From contig OZ008368.1 of the NCBI GenBank assembly GCA_963931995.1, positions 125,223,024 through 125,287,023 on the forward strand: a stretch of 64,000 bases of DNA, given 5' to 3'. Positions 33,690 to 45,580 of the stretch are shown here, piece after piece (the first letter of the stretch is position 1; every line of letters begins with the position of its first letter). Under the pieces are notes generated by a model, which was not told the origin of the DNA, searched no databases, and worked only from the letters and a program-made list of their open reading frames with translations. Position numbers and translations under genes: made by a program. Source of the DNA: Phaonia tiefii. Its lineage: Eukaryota > Arthropoda > Insecta > Diptera > Muscidae.

Positions 33690-34644
33690 ATTATGTAGCA
33701 TCTCATGCACCAACAAATTCTGAAGTTAAAAATCAAACGCGAAGAATTTGGCGGGATTTTCTGGTTTAAATAATAAGCCGAGCAAGCCAACCATTCAGCG
33801 TCTTGTAATGAATTTTTTTCATCAGCGATTGTTTGGAATGATGCAATTGAATTCATCAAACTAAATACAAATCAAAATTCACTTCAATTGAGAATTTCCA
33901 ACTAGTATGCAAGTGTTCGAAAAACATCGCAAGCAAAACTCACAAGAAACCATTTGCAAAATCTTCTTTCCATCTCCAGAGAACCATCGGATTTCTCACT
34001 TTTTAAAAGTTTAACGTGAATATGAATTAAACTTGTACATTTTATATTAAACACGCATTGCACATTGGAATATTTTACATTTGATTGATTACATTACACC
34101 CTAATATTAGGGTGGCCCGCAATTTCAATATTTCACAAATTTAACAACAATCAAAAATACATATATAATTTGACGATCGATGTAGGGCGATCTCACCCAA
34201 CAGGCATAATAACAGACAACAATCTTACAGCGTTTTCGATTGAGGCAAAAAATTTTACACTTTCATTATTGTACTTTTAAAAAGTGCTGCCATAATAGAT
34301 TGTAGGTGTTGCCATGATTGTGCAATTTTTTAAAGGTTTAATTCGAACAAACATGTGCATTTTCATAAACAGCTGATACATCCAAACGCCATCATGGAAG
34401 TAACATCCCGAATTTGAAGTAATTTAATTGTAAGTTAGACTGAAGTAAATTAATGTATTTATATAAGTATGTAATTTTTATATGAAATGTAGCAGTTTGG
34501 ACTGAAAGGGAAACCACGTTATTGCTGGACAATAATATGACGCCTTTATATGACGCAGGTCGGGCCAATGAAGCGCTTCAAAACGAAGAAAATTTGGCAA
34601 CAACTAGCGCTAGACGTACGTGGAAAGACACATCAATAACATAC
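33690..34644. other. no recognised gene; possible Myb-like fragment at its end
   Basis: The region is mostly AT-rich. Just before the LTR (about 34493-34644) an open frame reads VWTERETTLLLDNN and continues to the LTR. It faintly resembles the first helix of Myb/SANT-like domains and would be cut off by the LTR insertion. The evidence is too weak for a firm call. Confidence 0.3.
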
Positions 34645-35131
34645 TGTTACGAATAAGTAAAAGCTTTTGCTTGCTCTTAATGACTCTACTAACATTATAT
34701 AAATAACAGGCGGTTAGTGCTTCGCCTGAAAGAATGCATTGTAACAACGTACCAGCTCGCTAAACCAGTAACACGAATTCGCCTCAGAGATAATTCTCCA
34801 CCATTCGAGATGATTCTCAAAGATAAGTAACGGCTAGAAGGTTCTTGAATTTACTAGATATAACTTTATTTGAGTATGGTGAGTTGGTATAAATAGCGGA
34901 GGTCTTTGGAATGGAGAGTTCAGTTTGTGATTAAACCCCGTAAAGTAAGCAACGCGAATTGATAGTAAAATACAAGACTTTTTAAAGCGTTATAAATAAA
35001 GTAAACTGTTGTACTATATAAGTAGAATAAAAGGAAGATAAACCGTTGTAATTATCGTAATTTAAAACGAACCTTGTTATATTATTGGGAATAAAACAGC
35101 GCAAGATTGACGAATAAGGAAATTCGTAACA
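34645..35131 (+). repeat. 5' LTR of the gypsy element, 487 bp
   Basis: The LTR starts tgttacgaat and ends attcgtaaca, giving inverted TG...CA ends. A TATA box, tataaata, lies at 34888-34895. AATAAA-like signals occur near 34994, 35024 and 35090. No partner LTR is in the window, so age cannot be estimated. Confidence 0.85.
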
Positions 35132-35150
35132 TCGGTGTCAGAAGTGAAAT
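35132..35150 (+). other. primer-binding site
   Basis: The bases ggtgtcagaagtg follow the LTR by two nucleotides. This resembles tRNA 3'-end complements used as primer sites by insect LTR elements (Leu- or Ser-type). The exact tRNA was not matched. Confidence 0.65.
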
Positions 35151-35168
35151 TACGAATTAAGGACAACG

Positions 35169-36512
35169 ATGAAGTTTGAAGAACTCAAAGTTGAACAACT
35201 AAAAAAGGAGTTGAGTAAATTGGATCAACCGACACCTGATAATAAGGTAGAGCTGCAGAGGCGATTAATAGAAGAATTTAAACGCCGAAACATCGACATT
35301 GACACATATCAGTTCGAGTGCAAAGACGAAATGGAGGTTTGTGCAAAAGAAGCTAGTGGTAATGTAGATGTTTCTACAATGTTTGCTGCCATGATGGCCA
35401 AATTGGACGAGAAATTTGGTGAAAATTCTAAAATTATGATCGAGAAATTTGGCGAGAATTCTAGAATTATGGACGAAAAACTTGAAAAGAAATTTGGTGG
35501 AAATTCTAGAATTATACAGGAAACATCAAACGCCACAAATGACAACCTACATGAAATTTCAGAAGCTATGAATAACATAGAGATACAGGTTAATGATCAA
35601 TTCGGAAAGGTCGAACAGAAAATCGAGGAATTTCAACAAAAGATCGAACACGATGTGGAGGAAAGATTCGCCGAACTGGAAAGAAAGATGAGTGATCTCC
35701 AGTTGCAAGAAGAGCCAGTGTGAGTAATTTCTGAAGGCTCTAGTAGATTGAAAGCTCCCAGTTTCGATGGCTCTACACCATTCGACGTTTTTAAATTCCA
35801 ATTCGAAATGGTCGCAATTAAGAACTTGTGGAACAGCAACGACAAAGCAGTAGAGCTAATTTTAGCACTGAAAGGCAGCGCAGCAGAAGTCCTTCAGAGC
35901 ATTCCCGTCAGTGCCGGAAACAACTACGAGGATATACTGGCTGCGTTACAACGCAAGTATGGTGGCGATCACAAGAAGGATTTATATCGCATGGAATTGA
36001 GAGACTGAGTGCAAAAGCATAATGAATCACTTCAGGACTTCGCAACCGAGGTGGAACGTTTGGTGTTGATGACTTATCCTGGTGAGTCCCACCCATTCCT
36101 GGATCAATTTAAGATTGAAGCATTCGTCAACGGCATCCGTGATGCTGACATAAAATACGTGACTTGTGCCACACAAAAAGCTATATTCGCCGAAACCGTT
36201 TCGTTCGCATTGGCACAGGAGACAGCGAAATTTGTGTCCAAGCCTCAAATACAAAGAGTTAGAAAAATTGAAATGGAGTCGGAGGCAGGAGATTTGAAGG
36301 GTGCCATAAACGATCTTAAAGAAATGACCCAAACCCTCAGCAAGGCGTTATCAGGCGGAAGTAAGCCCAGACCAAAGTGTTATAATTGCGACAAACCTGG
36401 TCATATTGCACGAAACTGCAGAGAGCCACGAAAACGATCAAGATCGAGCTCACCCCAACGTGGCAATAAACGGGCAAATTTTACTATACAAAATGAATCT
36501 CCGTTAAACTAA
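35169..36512 (+). pseudogene. gypsy gag polyprotein with two in-frame TGA stops
   Basis: Gag forms the particle that packages the element's RNA. The ATG at 35169 follows the primer site by 18 bases. The N-terminus has a SAP-like region (LKVEQLKKELSKLD, then NKVELQRRLIEEF). A coiled coil has repeated KFGENSRIM units (about 35400-35510). TGA codons at 35721-35723 and 36006-36008 interrupt one continuous frame. The capsid-like part contains FDVFKFQFEMVA and LRDFATEVERL-like helices. The zinc knuckle CYNCDKPGHIARNC (about 36379-36420) is followed by an Arg/Ser-rich tail. The stop TAA is at 36510-36512. The overall length of 447 codons is normal for gypsy gag. Confidence 0.85.
36503..36509 (+). 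promoter_or_regulatory. possible -1 ribosomal frameshift heptamer at the gag stop
   Basis: The heptamer GTTAAAC is in gag phase G-TTA-AAC and is followed at once by the TAA stop. A -1 slip here continues in exactly the frame that encodes protease (CTA AAA CGA onward). The pol frame is closed upstream by TGA at 36494, so the overlap is only about 14 bases and brackets this site. GTTAAAC works as a -1 slippery site in some animal RNA viruses. Function here is inferred. Confidence 0.55.
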
Positions 36513-38965
36513 AACGAGCTAGCCGAGAGGGGCATGGACTGGCTCCCACAACCGACGACCCCACGATCTCCATCTCAATAATACAACAGAAAAACAACAA
36601 CCTCACTGACTACGGAGCTATAGGTGGTCGGAAGCGTATATTGACTATGGACACAGGCGCGTCACAATCTATCATCAGATCTGATTTGATAAATGGACCA
36701 ATGGAATCGTTACATGGTGTAAGACTCCGCACAGCAACGGGCGAACCAGCAACTGTACATGGTAAAGTTAAATTGAAGTTAGCCATTGCCAACGTGAGCA
36801 TCGAACACGTGTTTATTGTCGCCGACATTGTAGATGAAGTGATAATTGGCGCAGATTTTATGATTGCCCAAGGCCTCAACACGGGAAGCGAGACCAATAA
36901 AACAGGCGCTCAGAAGTCTTCCACTTGCAAAAAGAGATGAGGTGAAGAATCTTGTAGCTGAAATGCAGAAGGATGCTGTAATCGAACCCTCTTCAAGTCC
37001 ATGGAGCTCGCCGGTGGAACTAGTTAAGAAAAAAGATGGAAGTACTCGATTTTGTGTGGATTATAGAAAGCTCAACGACGTCACCAAAAAGGACAGTTAT
37101 TCACTACCAAGAATTGATGACACATTGGATACGTTGTCAGGAACAAAATGGTTCTCCACGCTGGACTTGCAAAGTGGTTATTGGCAAGTAGAAATCAGCG
37201 AGAAAGACAAGGAGAAACTGAATTCACCGTAGGGGATGGTCGGTGGCAGTTTAAAGTAATGCCATTTGGACTCTGTAACGCTCCAGCCACCTTCGAGCGA
37301 TTAATGGAGTGCGTGTTGAAAGGACTTCATTGGCGAACATGCTTGGTGTACTTAGACGACATCATTGTCACGGGGAAAATATTCGATGAACACCTGAAGA
37401 ATCTTAAAGTCCTTCAACGTATAACCGCGGCTGGGTTGAAACTCAGCCCGAAGAAGTGTTCTCTCTTCCAGAAAGAAGTAAAATACTTGGGACATCGAGT
37501 GACAGTAGGTGGCATTTCCACCGATGAAGACAAAATTCTGAAAATTCTGGTTCGCCCGTTGCTGTGTGTGAAGGATTGGCCTCGACCGCAGAATCTCCAT
37601 GAATTACGCAGTTTTCTAGGACTCTGCACATACTACAGACGGTTTGTGCCGAGTTTCGCCACAGTGGCTGCAAGTCTTCACGAGTTGACAATGAAAAATC
37701 GGCCGTACTATTGGAGCGAAACACAAGAAGTCATTCCACCAACTGAAGCAATATTTATGCATGGCTCCTTGCTGGAGAGAAATTCGTGTTGCATACTGAC
37801 GCGAGTGGTTATGGAATAGGTGGCGTGCTCTCGCAGGAAATCAATGGCCTGGAAAAAGTTATTGGGTACTACAGCCGAATACTCTCAAAGCCAGAGAAAA
37901 ATCACTGTGTTACGAGACGAGAGCTACTGGCAGTAAAAGAGTGTGTCAAACACTACCAAAAATATCTGTACGGCCGATCATGCGGCGCTTAGGTGCCTAC
38001 TTCAATTTAAGCACCCCGAAGGCCACCTTGCTCGTTGGATTGAAAGGCTGCAGAGCTATGACTTCAGCATTGGGCATAGAAAAGGAGGAAACACGGTAAT
38101 GCAGATGCCCTGTCACGTCGTCCATGTAAGCTGGAATGCAAACACTGCTCAAAAGCAGAGGTGAAATAAAACATCATTGACGTCCGTCTGCTTCGACTTG
38201 AATCCAACGAAGACTGGTCAACAGCATAAAGACGGACCCTACACTGGCACAAATCATTTCTGCAAAAGAAGAAGGTAAAAGACCAACACGCAATTACATC
38301 GCCTCAGAGAGCCCCCTGCTGAAAGCATATTGGGCCCAGTGGAACAGCCTAAAATTATTGGATGGTTGCCTATACCGGTTATGGGAAAGTGAGGATGGTA
38401 AAATAGTCAAAAAGTTAATAGTGGTACCTTCCTCTAAGGAAAAAGAGATAATGACAGAATTCCATAATGGCCCGAGTGGATGACATCTAGGAATAACCAA
38501 GACATTGAAAAGCTAAAGCAACGGTTCTACTGGTGTAGCCGATTGGATAGCAAATTGTACCCAATGCATGACAGCTAAGGGACCATCGCGAAGAAGTCAT
38601 GGCCGTATGCAGCAATACAACTCAGGTGCACCCTTTGAGCGTATAGCTATGGATGTGGCTGGTCTATTTCCAGTCAGTGGCTCAGGACACCAGTACGTCT
38701 TAGTGGTTATGAGTTACTTCAGTAAATGGCCCGAAGTATACCCTGTTCCAAAAAAAGCGAAGACTATAATTAAAGTGTTTGTGTTCCCTCGGAACTCCAT
38801 TCGGGCCAAGGTAGGAATTTTGAATCGACCATCTTCAAAGAAATGTGTGAGTCATACGGAATTCGGAAAACAAGAACACCATTGCATCCTCAGTCTGACG
38901 GCATGGTTGAAAGATTCAACCGAACTCTTGAAGAATACCTAAGAAAAGTAGTCAGCTCATAGCTA
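36509..38965 (+). pseudogene. gypsy pol: protease, RT, RNase H, partial integrase, broken
   Basis: In order: aspartic protease with MDTGASQSIIRSD (active DTGA, about 36645) and VIIGADFMIAQGL (about 36845). There, a deletion with frame change removes the linker and continues in another frame as REARPIKQALRSLPLAKRDE. Reverse transcriptase has SPVELVKKKDGSTRFCVDYR, FSTLDLQSGYWQ, a frame change near 37215, MPFGLCNAPATFERLM, and the catalytic LVYLDDIIV (about 37345). RNase H has LHTDASGYGIGGVLSQ and RRELLAVK, with frame changes near 37790 and 37980. Integrase is fragmentary (ERIAMDVAGLFPVS, ending near SDGMVERFNRTLEEYL about 38940). At least five frame changes and a deletion make it inactive. Confidence 0.88.
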
Positions 38966-39849
38966 CAAATAAAAAAACAGTGCTTTGGCTAATAGCTACA
39001 AATAAAATGCCTGGTCCGATTCTGCTCAAACTTTACACAACAAGGATAATAGTCAGAAAATTACGTTTTACAAAATTTTAGTTTCTATATAGTTTCAGAG
39101 CGACCGTACCCTTTGTATGGGAGGTCCAAACTTTGAGATTTCTTTAATTTTGGCTTAGCACCAAAAGTCGTAACTGCTGTTGCTGCAACTACGATTTTTG
39201 AATTGTACCTACCATATACTTTATAATGAAGTTGCTTTTGTTGCGTTTTGTTTTGTTTTAATAAATGTGCCTAGTACAATGTTTGAACCCTTTTCTTTTT
39301 TTTTTTTTGTTTTATTTTATTCGAATAATCGAATAACTTGATTGCGTTTTGTTCGGTTAATTGCCAGATTGAAATTTACGATTAACCGATTAATCAAAAA
39401 TCCCGATTAAATGGGTACCCTAATATCTATACACTTTATTGTTTTTTCACAACTTTGTTTATCACTTTCTGTTCTGTCATTCACCTACATATGTATATGT
39501 AGTTTCTCTTTAACAGCAAACCCTCTTGTGAAAACTCGAATACATAACTTTGTAAGAAGTGTCCTTGCAACAGAAACAAAATTATGATTACAGTAACTAA
39601 CTAATATTTGAACACGAATTCTAATATTGTACTTTTTATTAGTTGTATCTTCCATTTCAGATGAATAAGGTTTTAGAAATACTCAAATTGGTTAATACAA
39701 CTAAAGTTCGGTAGTAGAAACTTGTATTTAGTAAGACCGATTTTTAATCTATCAATAACATCGACAAATAATTCTGATTTTTGACAATTATGAATTCTAA
39801 TCAAAATATAGACTTTGCCATGGAATTTCCAATGCCTGAATTGATTTCC
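38966..39849. other. AT-rich non-coding sequence
   Basis: No gene is seen. It contains a poly-T run at about 39296-39312 and repeated ttaaccgattaatc-like phrases near 39355-39400. Confidence 0.4.
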
Positions 39850-40060
39850 AACTAATTTTTACACTGTGTGTGGTTTCTATTCGTCATTTGGAAAAACTAT
39901 ACGTTCCTTTGCTACAGTCTCCACAATACAATTAACTATTTTACAAAATACAGCTTGCATAGTTGAAACAGACATGTTAAATAAATTGGGCATTTCTCTG
40001 AAAGTTGTTTTATTAGAAGAAAACCTAAGGATGAATTTCGTTGAATATATAATTTGTTAT
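39660..40060 (-). pseudogene. HARBI1-like nuclease fragment
   Basis: On the minus strand, about 40035-39880, a frame reads ILRFSSNKTTFREMPNLF, then NMSVSTMQAVFCKIVNCI, then VETVAKERIVFPNDE before a stop. This resembles the N-terminal part of PIF/Harbinger nucleases, where a helix-turn-helix-like segment ends in a VFP-type block before the first catalytic acid. No catalytic motif is kept downstream. It is more divergent than the element at 30734-33689. The plus-strand frame at 39866-40141 is its shadow. Confidence 0.45.
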
Positions 40061-40677
40061 GTTAATTATTATGTTCATAGTTACCAAAGAAACGAAAGCA
40101 TTTCAACTTCCGCGGACAACTGTGCTCTTTCTCCTTGGTGACGCCGTAACTTATAACATCCACTGTTTGTATATCTTTGAATAAGATATCCTGCACTCTG
40201 TCTATTCAACCTGATGTTCTTTTTGAACTACACACGACATTTAATTGATATTATTTGATTTAACAAACTTGTCTGCATCAGAATATAGGAGAATTGTTTC
40301 CAACAAGTTCAAGACGCGATGATGCTGCTCTCTTTCCGGAACATATTCATCAACTAGAGGTCAATATTGTGTCCATATAAAGTGGGACATTTGCAACCAA
40401 TACGTCAATCACATTCATTATATAACTTTTTATGTATTTTTTTTGTGTAGGGTAAAAAATGATGCATTTTTACACTATTCATATGCAACACTGACAACAA
40501 TCGAACACGATAGCCATTCAAAAGTGTTACCAGATTTTATAATCGAAAACAGAAACAACGCAACACTAACAAAATGATACATACATATATGTCAACCGAA
40601 AACTCTATTAAATTAGAATCGCACTTTCACTAAATTTGCAAAAAAACATTCCTAGATAAAAATAAAATTGTGTTCCA
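40061..40677. other. no recognised feature
   Basis: AT-rich sequence with no open frame of interest. Confidence 0.4.
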
Positions 40678-40909
40678 TAACATCTCATGCAGGGATTGGG
40701 GAGAGCTTCTTACAATCAGTGAGATGTGCGTTTTCTAGGTTTTACACTCGATGATTAGGACATACAGTTTTACACCGGTTCCGCACTGTAGTTTGAGAAT
40801 CTTTTTCATGCCTAAGTACTCGATAGTGTCGACAGTCGTCGAAAGAAATGTAAGGTGCTCTGAGCAGGAATCGAACCCACGTTCTCATGTACAAGAGCCG
40901 CGCACACAG
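40678..40909 (-). mobile_element. tRNA-derived SINE, copy crossing the palindrome edge
   Basis: Read on the minus strand it matches 9215-9480: gtgcgcggctcttgtacatg, a B-box ggttcgattcc, cgacactatcgagta, then gcggaaccggtgtaaaa and the catgagatg 3' part. It lacks the first bases of the tRNA head. The outer edge of the palindrome falls inside it, at 40817. The 3' half therefore exists only on this side, which marks this arm as the older copy. Confidence 0.82.
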
Positions 40910-41226
40910 AAGATTTTGGAATAAGAAGAATTGGAATAAACTGTCAACGATTACATCCAAAAATTTATATAACCATATTTTGAATACTGCTCAACATTAT
41001 TATTTCTGGCTAGTCAGCAGATGAAGGGGAGACTTCAGAAATAACAAAATAAAGGAATGCGGTGTATTCTTTGATGCCATCGATTTGTAATTGTAACAGG
41101 GTTGACACAGTCTGGAAACAAATTTGTATATTTTAAATATTTAATTAAAAACAAAACAAAATATTAACTTTATCTAGTTATTGCATTCTTGGTGTAGAAG
41201 GCCCGTTTTTCAAAATTCCTTCAATT

Positions 41227-41421
41227 TTAACTAGAGGACCTTCTCACTCCATTCTTCGTAATACATCCCCATACCATTATGGAGCCACCTACATGTTTCA
41301 TAGTTTGTGTTACTACATTCGGTATCGTTAGTATTTCGATCTTTGGTCTCGTACCAATACTGGCCATCGGACTCAAAACAATTGATTTTAGTCTTTTCGG
41401 ACCATGAAATCTTAAATACAA
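41227..41421 (-). pseudogene. Tc1-like transposase fragment (left arm)
   Basis: The minus strand has a short frame with VGGSIMVWGCITKNGVR, a conserved Tc1 transposase block just after the second catalytic region. Sequence before it (SIVLSPMASIGTRPK) is weakly Tc1-like. Nothing else of the gene remains nearby. The mirror copy is at 55832-56026. Confidence 0.7.
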
Positions 41422-41521
41422 GGCGTAATTAGTTTTTTATAATTTAAAACGTGACGAATTTAACATTTTACCTTACAGTCAGCCTCAGTCCAGTTTTCGT
41501 AGACCTGGGCGAATTCTTTAC

Positions 41522-43040
41522 TTACTTATCCGGTCTCGCATAACCCCGGGGGGCCAGGGACCTTACAAAACGAATATAACATATTTCGCCAACCAGTTTG
41601 GTCTTCTGCCCTATCTCCCCAGTTGGCAATGCCCATTGTTCGCAGGGATTCGTCAACCTGATATCTCCAGCAGAGTATTGGTCTTTGTATTTAACCCTTC
41701 GTGCTGGTTCCTCTTCATCCATTCTACTGACAGCGCAATCGCGTTATTTTGACCCGCTTAACAATGTCAATGTCGGGATAAAACTCATACAGCTCATGGT
41801 TCATGCGTCTCTAATACTCGTCGTTGTGCACTATAGGGCCATAAATTTCTCCGAGTATTTGTCTCCAAGCCTCCTACAGGTTTTTCGTCTGCTTGTGATA
41901 AGACCCAGGATTCTGCCCAATAAAGCAAGACAGATCTCAAGGCTGACGTTGTTGTGCCCGTTTACGCCAGATCCGAGGTATTTAAGTATAAATTCGTCCA
42001 CCACCTCGAAGTTACAACGGTTATCAACGTTCACGCTTTGGTCTAATCGCGTGGAGGCCCTGCTCGTTGAAACCATTAATTTTGTCGTGTCCAGACCCAC
42101 TTTTGCTGACTCCTTCTCAATTCTCGACAACACCGCAGTAACTTCTCTAACAGTAACTTCTCTCTAATGATATCTACGGTATATCATCAGTACTCTCGCG
42201 CAGCATGTGACTTTTGCTGCTGATGGTTTTTTGATGTTGACTGCAACTTTTCTCATAATGATCTCCACTAAGTGTTCAAGAGATCACACGACGGGGTGAT
42301 GCCTTGCCTGAGGCTTCGCTTAGTTTCAAAAGGTTCGGTAAGATTCTTATAAACTTTCACTGCGGATTTGGTGTTCGTCAAGGTCATCCTGCAAAGGCGT
42401 ATGGTGTTTTAACCTTATATGCCATGGCTAAAAGACTTATTACACGGTAGTTGGCACAGAGACCTGGGTCACCTTTTTTAAATATGGGATATAATACACT
42501 GAGACTCCAATCGCCGCACATCCAAATTTTGCTAATGCAAGCTCATCGCCACCAGCTTTAAACGGCACCGCCGGTAATCCATTGGCTCCTGCAGCTTTGT
42601 TGTTCTTAAGCCGGGCAATAGCTGTTCTGACCTCGTCTTGGTAGGAGGGAAGTCGTGATCAGAATCGATGCTTGCTCCTCTGAGCACTCGTACGTCCATT
42701 ACACTGTACTATAGTATTAAAATCTCTTAGTACAATCTAAATGTCATGGCTCGGGCAGCGGTCATACGTTTCCTCTAGGAGCTCATAGAATATGTCTTTT
42801 GCATCATCATCTTTCTCTTCTGTCGGGCATGCACACAAATTAGGGAAATATAAAAATATTTCGCTTTTATGCGGTTAACTCACAGGATTGACTAGATGTC
42901 GCAGTCTTTTTCCAACCACAAATCCGCAACCAAACTCATGGCAACTGTTTTTCTTGTGCAGCCATGTCCTGTCCATCGCATTTCCTGGATAGCGGTAATG
43001 TCAGCCTTATAAGTTTCGAGGACATCTGTCAATTGGATGC
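41522..43040 (-). pseudogene. RTE-clade LINE remnant (left arm)
   Basis: Read 43040 to 41522, the minus strand gives endonuclease pieces (DVLETYKADITAIQEMRW, FGFVVGKRLRHLV, SVMDVRVLRGASIDSDH), then the start of reverse transcriptase (EVRTAIARLKNNKAAGANGL, about 42640-42570), then a late reverse transcriptase piece (LSRIEKESAKVGL, STSRASTRLDQS, FEVVDEFI-KYLGS, about 42133-41980). The catalytic YADD part is deleted. The tail contains MDEEEPARRV. Many stops are present. It belongs to the same broad family as 6296-7140. Mirror copy: 54212-55735. Confidence 0.82.
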
Positions 43041-44128
43041 TTGCACCGGATCAATATAGAGTTATTACATCCCAAGTTCATATCCGTAAATCGTGGCCCT
43101 TATAACGTGTGCAGTTGTCACCATGTGGATTTATACGGCAACAGTCAGACCAATACTTCTCTATGGCATCGTGATTTGGTGAAGGTCCCTCCAAAGGAAA
43201 TATATCCTGAATTCCTGGATGAAAATTCAAAGATCAGCACTGATTAGCGTTAGTGGCGCAATGGGCACGACGTCAGGTACTGCACTTAGTGCTATCCTGA
43301 ACATCTCTACTACTGATATCATGGCCGAATCGGCAGCCGCTACATCCATGGTGAGAATCAGAGATTGTGGCGTTTTGATATCGGAGCAAAACGGACTACT
43401 GTATCCCCTACCTTCTACCAGCGACAAATCTAAGGACTTTTATTCCGAACAGGAATACCTGGGAAAAGTCACTGGAAGGGGATACCAGTAGTATCAGATT
43501 TTTCACGGATGGATCAAAGTTTCACGGATGGAGCATTCACCGGACCTAAATATAAATATCTCCTTCAAGCTGCCTGATCACTGTTGTGTATTTCAGGCGG
43601 AAGTTACCGCCATACTGGAGGTTGCTGAACTACTGAAAAGTAGTATCACAACCCTCTGAAGAATATGTATCTACATAGACAGCCAGGCTGTCATAAAATC
43701 CCTGGAAGCCATGTTTTCTACGTCCCTGACGGTGAAAGAATGCCACTCATGACTTAGGGTGATGGCAGAGTATTTTGACATCAGGCTCATCTGGGTACTG
43801 GGACACAGCGACATTCCAGGCAATTGCGTAGCGGATGCGTTAGCTAGACACTACTTAACTTGCCGAGAGGTAGGTTATCCACAATGATAGGAACACTTAC
43901 GGGACATTGTCTTGTAGGAAAACACGCCCTAAGATTGGGACATAGAAACTCCACTCTCTGTAGATGCTGCATGGAAGAGGAAACGACGAAACACCTTCTC
44001 TTGGATTGCCCTGCACTGGCAGGACTGAGAAGTGGGATATTCGGTACACATTTAGTTAGCACAGTAGCCCTACAGGATATTCCTGTAGGTCTTATAGACA
44101 AATTTATTGAAAGGCAAATTGGCTAGAC
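43041..44128 (+). pseudogene. LOA/I-like LINE 3' part with RNase H (left arm)
   Basis: The reading runs through an end-of-RT region (DLYGNSQTNTSLWHRDLV, then IQRSALISVSGAMGTTSGTA) and ILNISTTDIMAESAAATSM. An RNase H domain follows (IYIDSQAVIKSLEAM, about 43670-43715; LGHSDIPGNCVADALAR, about 43800-43850). The C-terminal zinc knuckle is LCRCCMEEETTKHLLLDCPAL (about 43957-44020). It ends at a TAG after ERQIG (44126). RNase H plus this knuckle is characteristic of the LOA/I group of insect LINEs. Several stops and shifts break it. It abuts the RTE remnant at 43040. Confidence 0.82.
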
Positions 44129-44571
44129 GACTAGTCAATAGTTGCTATGGAGGAAACTGCAGGTATCACAATGGGCTACTTTAGCCTGAGTGTGCTAGAC
44201 AGCGTGCTGTCTTGCAGCCTTTTCAACCAACCAACCAAGTGATTAAAACAGTTTCCCGAACTCCACCAATTATTTCCAGGCAAAAGTCTAATTTGCTTGA
44301 CATTTAATTTAATTTGTTTTTTTTTTACCAAATATAATATAAAACATAAGTATATAAAACATTTTCTCCTCAATTTGGAATCATCCCAGGATTGATCGCC
44401 GTCAAGCGCCAACCACTATATGAAGGTAGTTGGCGCCGTTAAATTAACTACGAGCGGCATCGCTTTCTGATGCTTCTTCGCGGTGATCCTGACAATCTGA
44501 CCAATTCTGACAACCGTGTAAACTTAAAATTTGTTGCCCGACAATGTTGTCATATAAATTCATTAAGCCTG

Positions 44572-44697
44572 TTTTTTTATTCCCTGCTAAACTAATTTTT
44601 CGACGAATTTGTATGGGGAACTAAGCGATATTAAGCGATTTTAATCGGCACTCCATACACAGTCGTCGAAAAATTAATCTAGCAGGGAATAAAAAAA
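44572..44697. repeat. small foldback MITE (left arm)
   Basis: The ends tttttttattccctgctaaa and the inverted tagcagggaataaaaaaa pair over about 50 bp. The centre has aactaagcgatattaagcga. Same family as 8372-8565; mirror copy 52556-52681. Confidence 0.75.
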
Positions 44698-44915
44698 CAA
44701 GCTTATTGTTAGATAATTGTGTTACAATGGATCGCCACATTTTCTGACAATTCTCTGACAACCGTGTAAACTGGCAATCTACATTGTAGTGACAATTGTT
44801 CATTGTCTGGTCATTGTTAGCACATTGGTATGTCTGACAATATTTGCAGATCTGACAACCGTGTACATATACATAGCTTAAGTGTTTATTGTTTCGTTTT
44901 TTGTGTAAGGGTGTT

Positions 44916-45580
44916 ATCCCAGCTAGCATTTTCAATCGTGCACGACTCTTTCACGATCGGAGCCGACGATTAAAGTAATCGTGCGCGATGTCGTAATCGC
45001 AGGCGATTGCGAAGACGATGGTAAATTTATACAAAAATGCTTATTATTCAGCCTTATTACGAGTGTCGTTGTCGTATTTCGACTACGACAGTTTTGTAAA
45101 AGATCAAAGATAACACGTCAACTTTGTCTTTAATCTTTTACAAAACTGTCGTAGTCGAAATACGGGAACGAAATTCGTAATAAGGCTGATTATTTGTTTC
45201 TTTCATAGAGCAAAACACTTGTGCTGCACTACACTTCTGACGCTTCTTTGCTTCTTAAATACTCAAATGAAAAGAAGTAAAAAAGTTTTTTCTTTTTATG
45301 CTGAGCAGATATTGGAAAACCCGTTAGAATTTCAGAGAGACATAATTAAATTCTCCTTGCTAAACACGAGTTCGGCGGAGTATGCGGGAAGAAGTAAGAC
45401 AACAATAAGAAAACTACATGTAAGACTGTGACACAAAGTAAACACAAAAACAAATCGTGAGCACAAAGTCTTAAAAGCAGAGAAAAATATAATTCTGCTC
45501 CGACAATCGTGGTGACGATTGGAAATCCAGTCGCGAAACAATCGTGATCGTGAAACAAACATTCAAATGCTAACTGGGAT
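44916..45580. mobile_element. MITE with atcccag ends and cgatcgtg repeats (left arm)
   Basis: It starts atcccagctagcattttcaa and ends with the inverted caaatgctaactgggat. The flanks are GTT on both sides (44913-44915 and 45581-45583), a possible 3-bp duplication. The ends are rich in cgat and atcgtg phrases. A family-D MITE (45049-45188) is nested in it. The mirror copy (51561-52337) carries ~112 bp more of the atcgtcgacgattg repeats. Confidence 0.65.
45049..45188. mobile_element. foldback MITE, family D (left arm)
   Basis: It starts cagccttattacgagtgtcg, ends with its inverted copy, and is flanked by ATT on both sides (45046-45048 and 45189-45191). The arms pair through ttttgtaaaagat. It is nested in the MITE at 44916-45580. 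Mirror copy: 51953-52092. Confidence 0.87.

Larger units (their letters stand above)
34645..38965 (+). mobile_element. Ty3/gypsy LTR retrotransposon, 3'-truncated
   Basis: The element has a 5' LTR (34645-35131), a primer-binding site, gag, and pol in the order protease, reverse transcriptase, RNase H, integrase, which defines Ty3/gypsy. It stops in integrase near 38965 with no 3' LTR and no env. Gag has two in-frame TGA codons, and pol has frameshifts and a deletion between protease and reverse transcriptase. Sequence after the break shows a direct repeat, tagctacaaataaaa (about 38961 and 38992), which may record the event. Confidence 0.9.

Noticed and set aside
34493..34644. Host exon with a Myb/SANT domain cut by the LTR
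   Set aside because: Only a short resemblance is visible. No partner sequence is found beyond the truncated element, so I do not claim a gene.
41598..42167. 189-codon plus-strand frame in the left arm (mirrored in the right)
   Set aside because: It is antisense to the RTE reverse transcriptase remnant and has no domain of its own.
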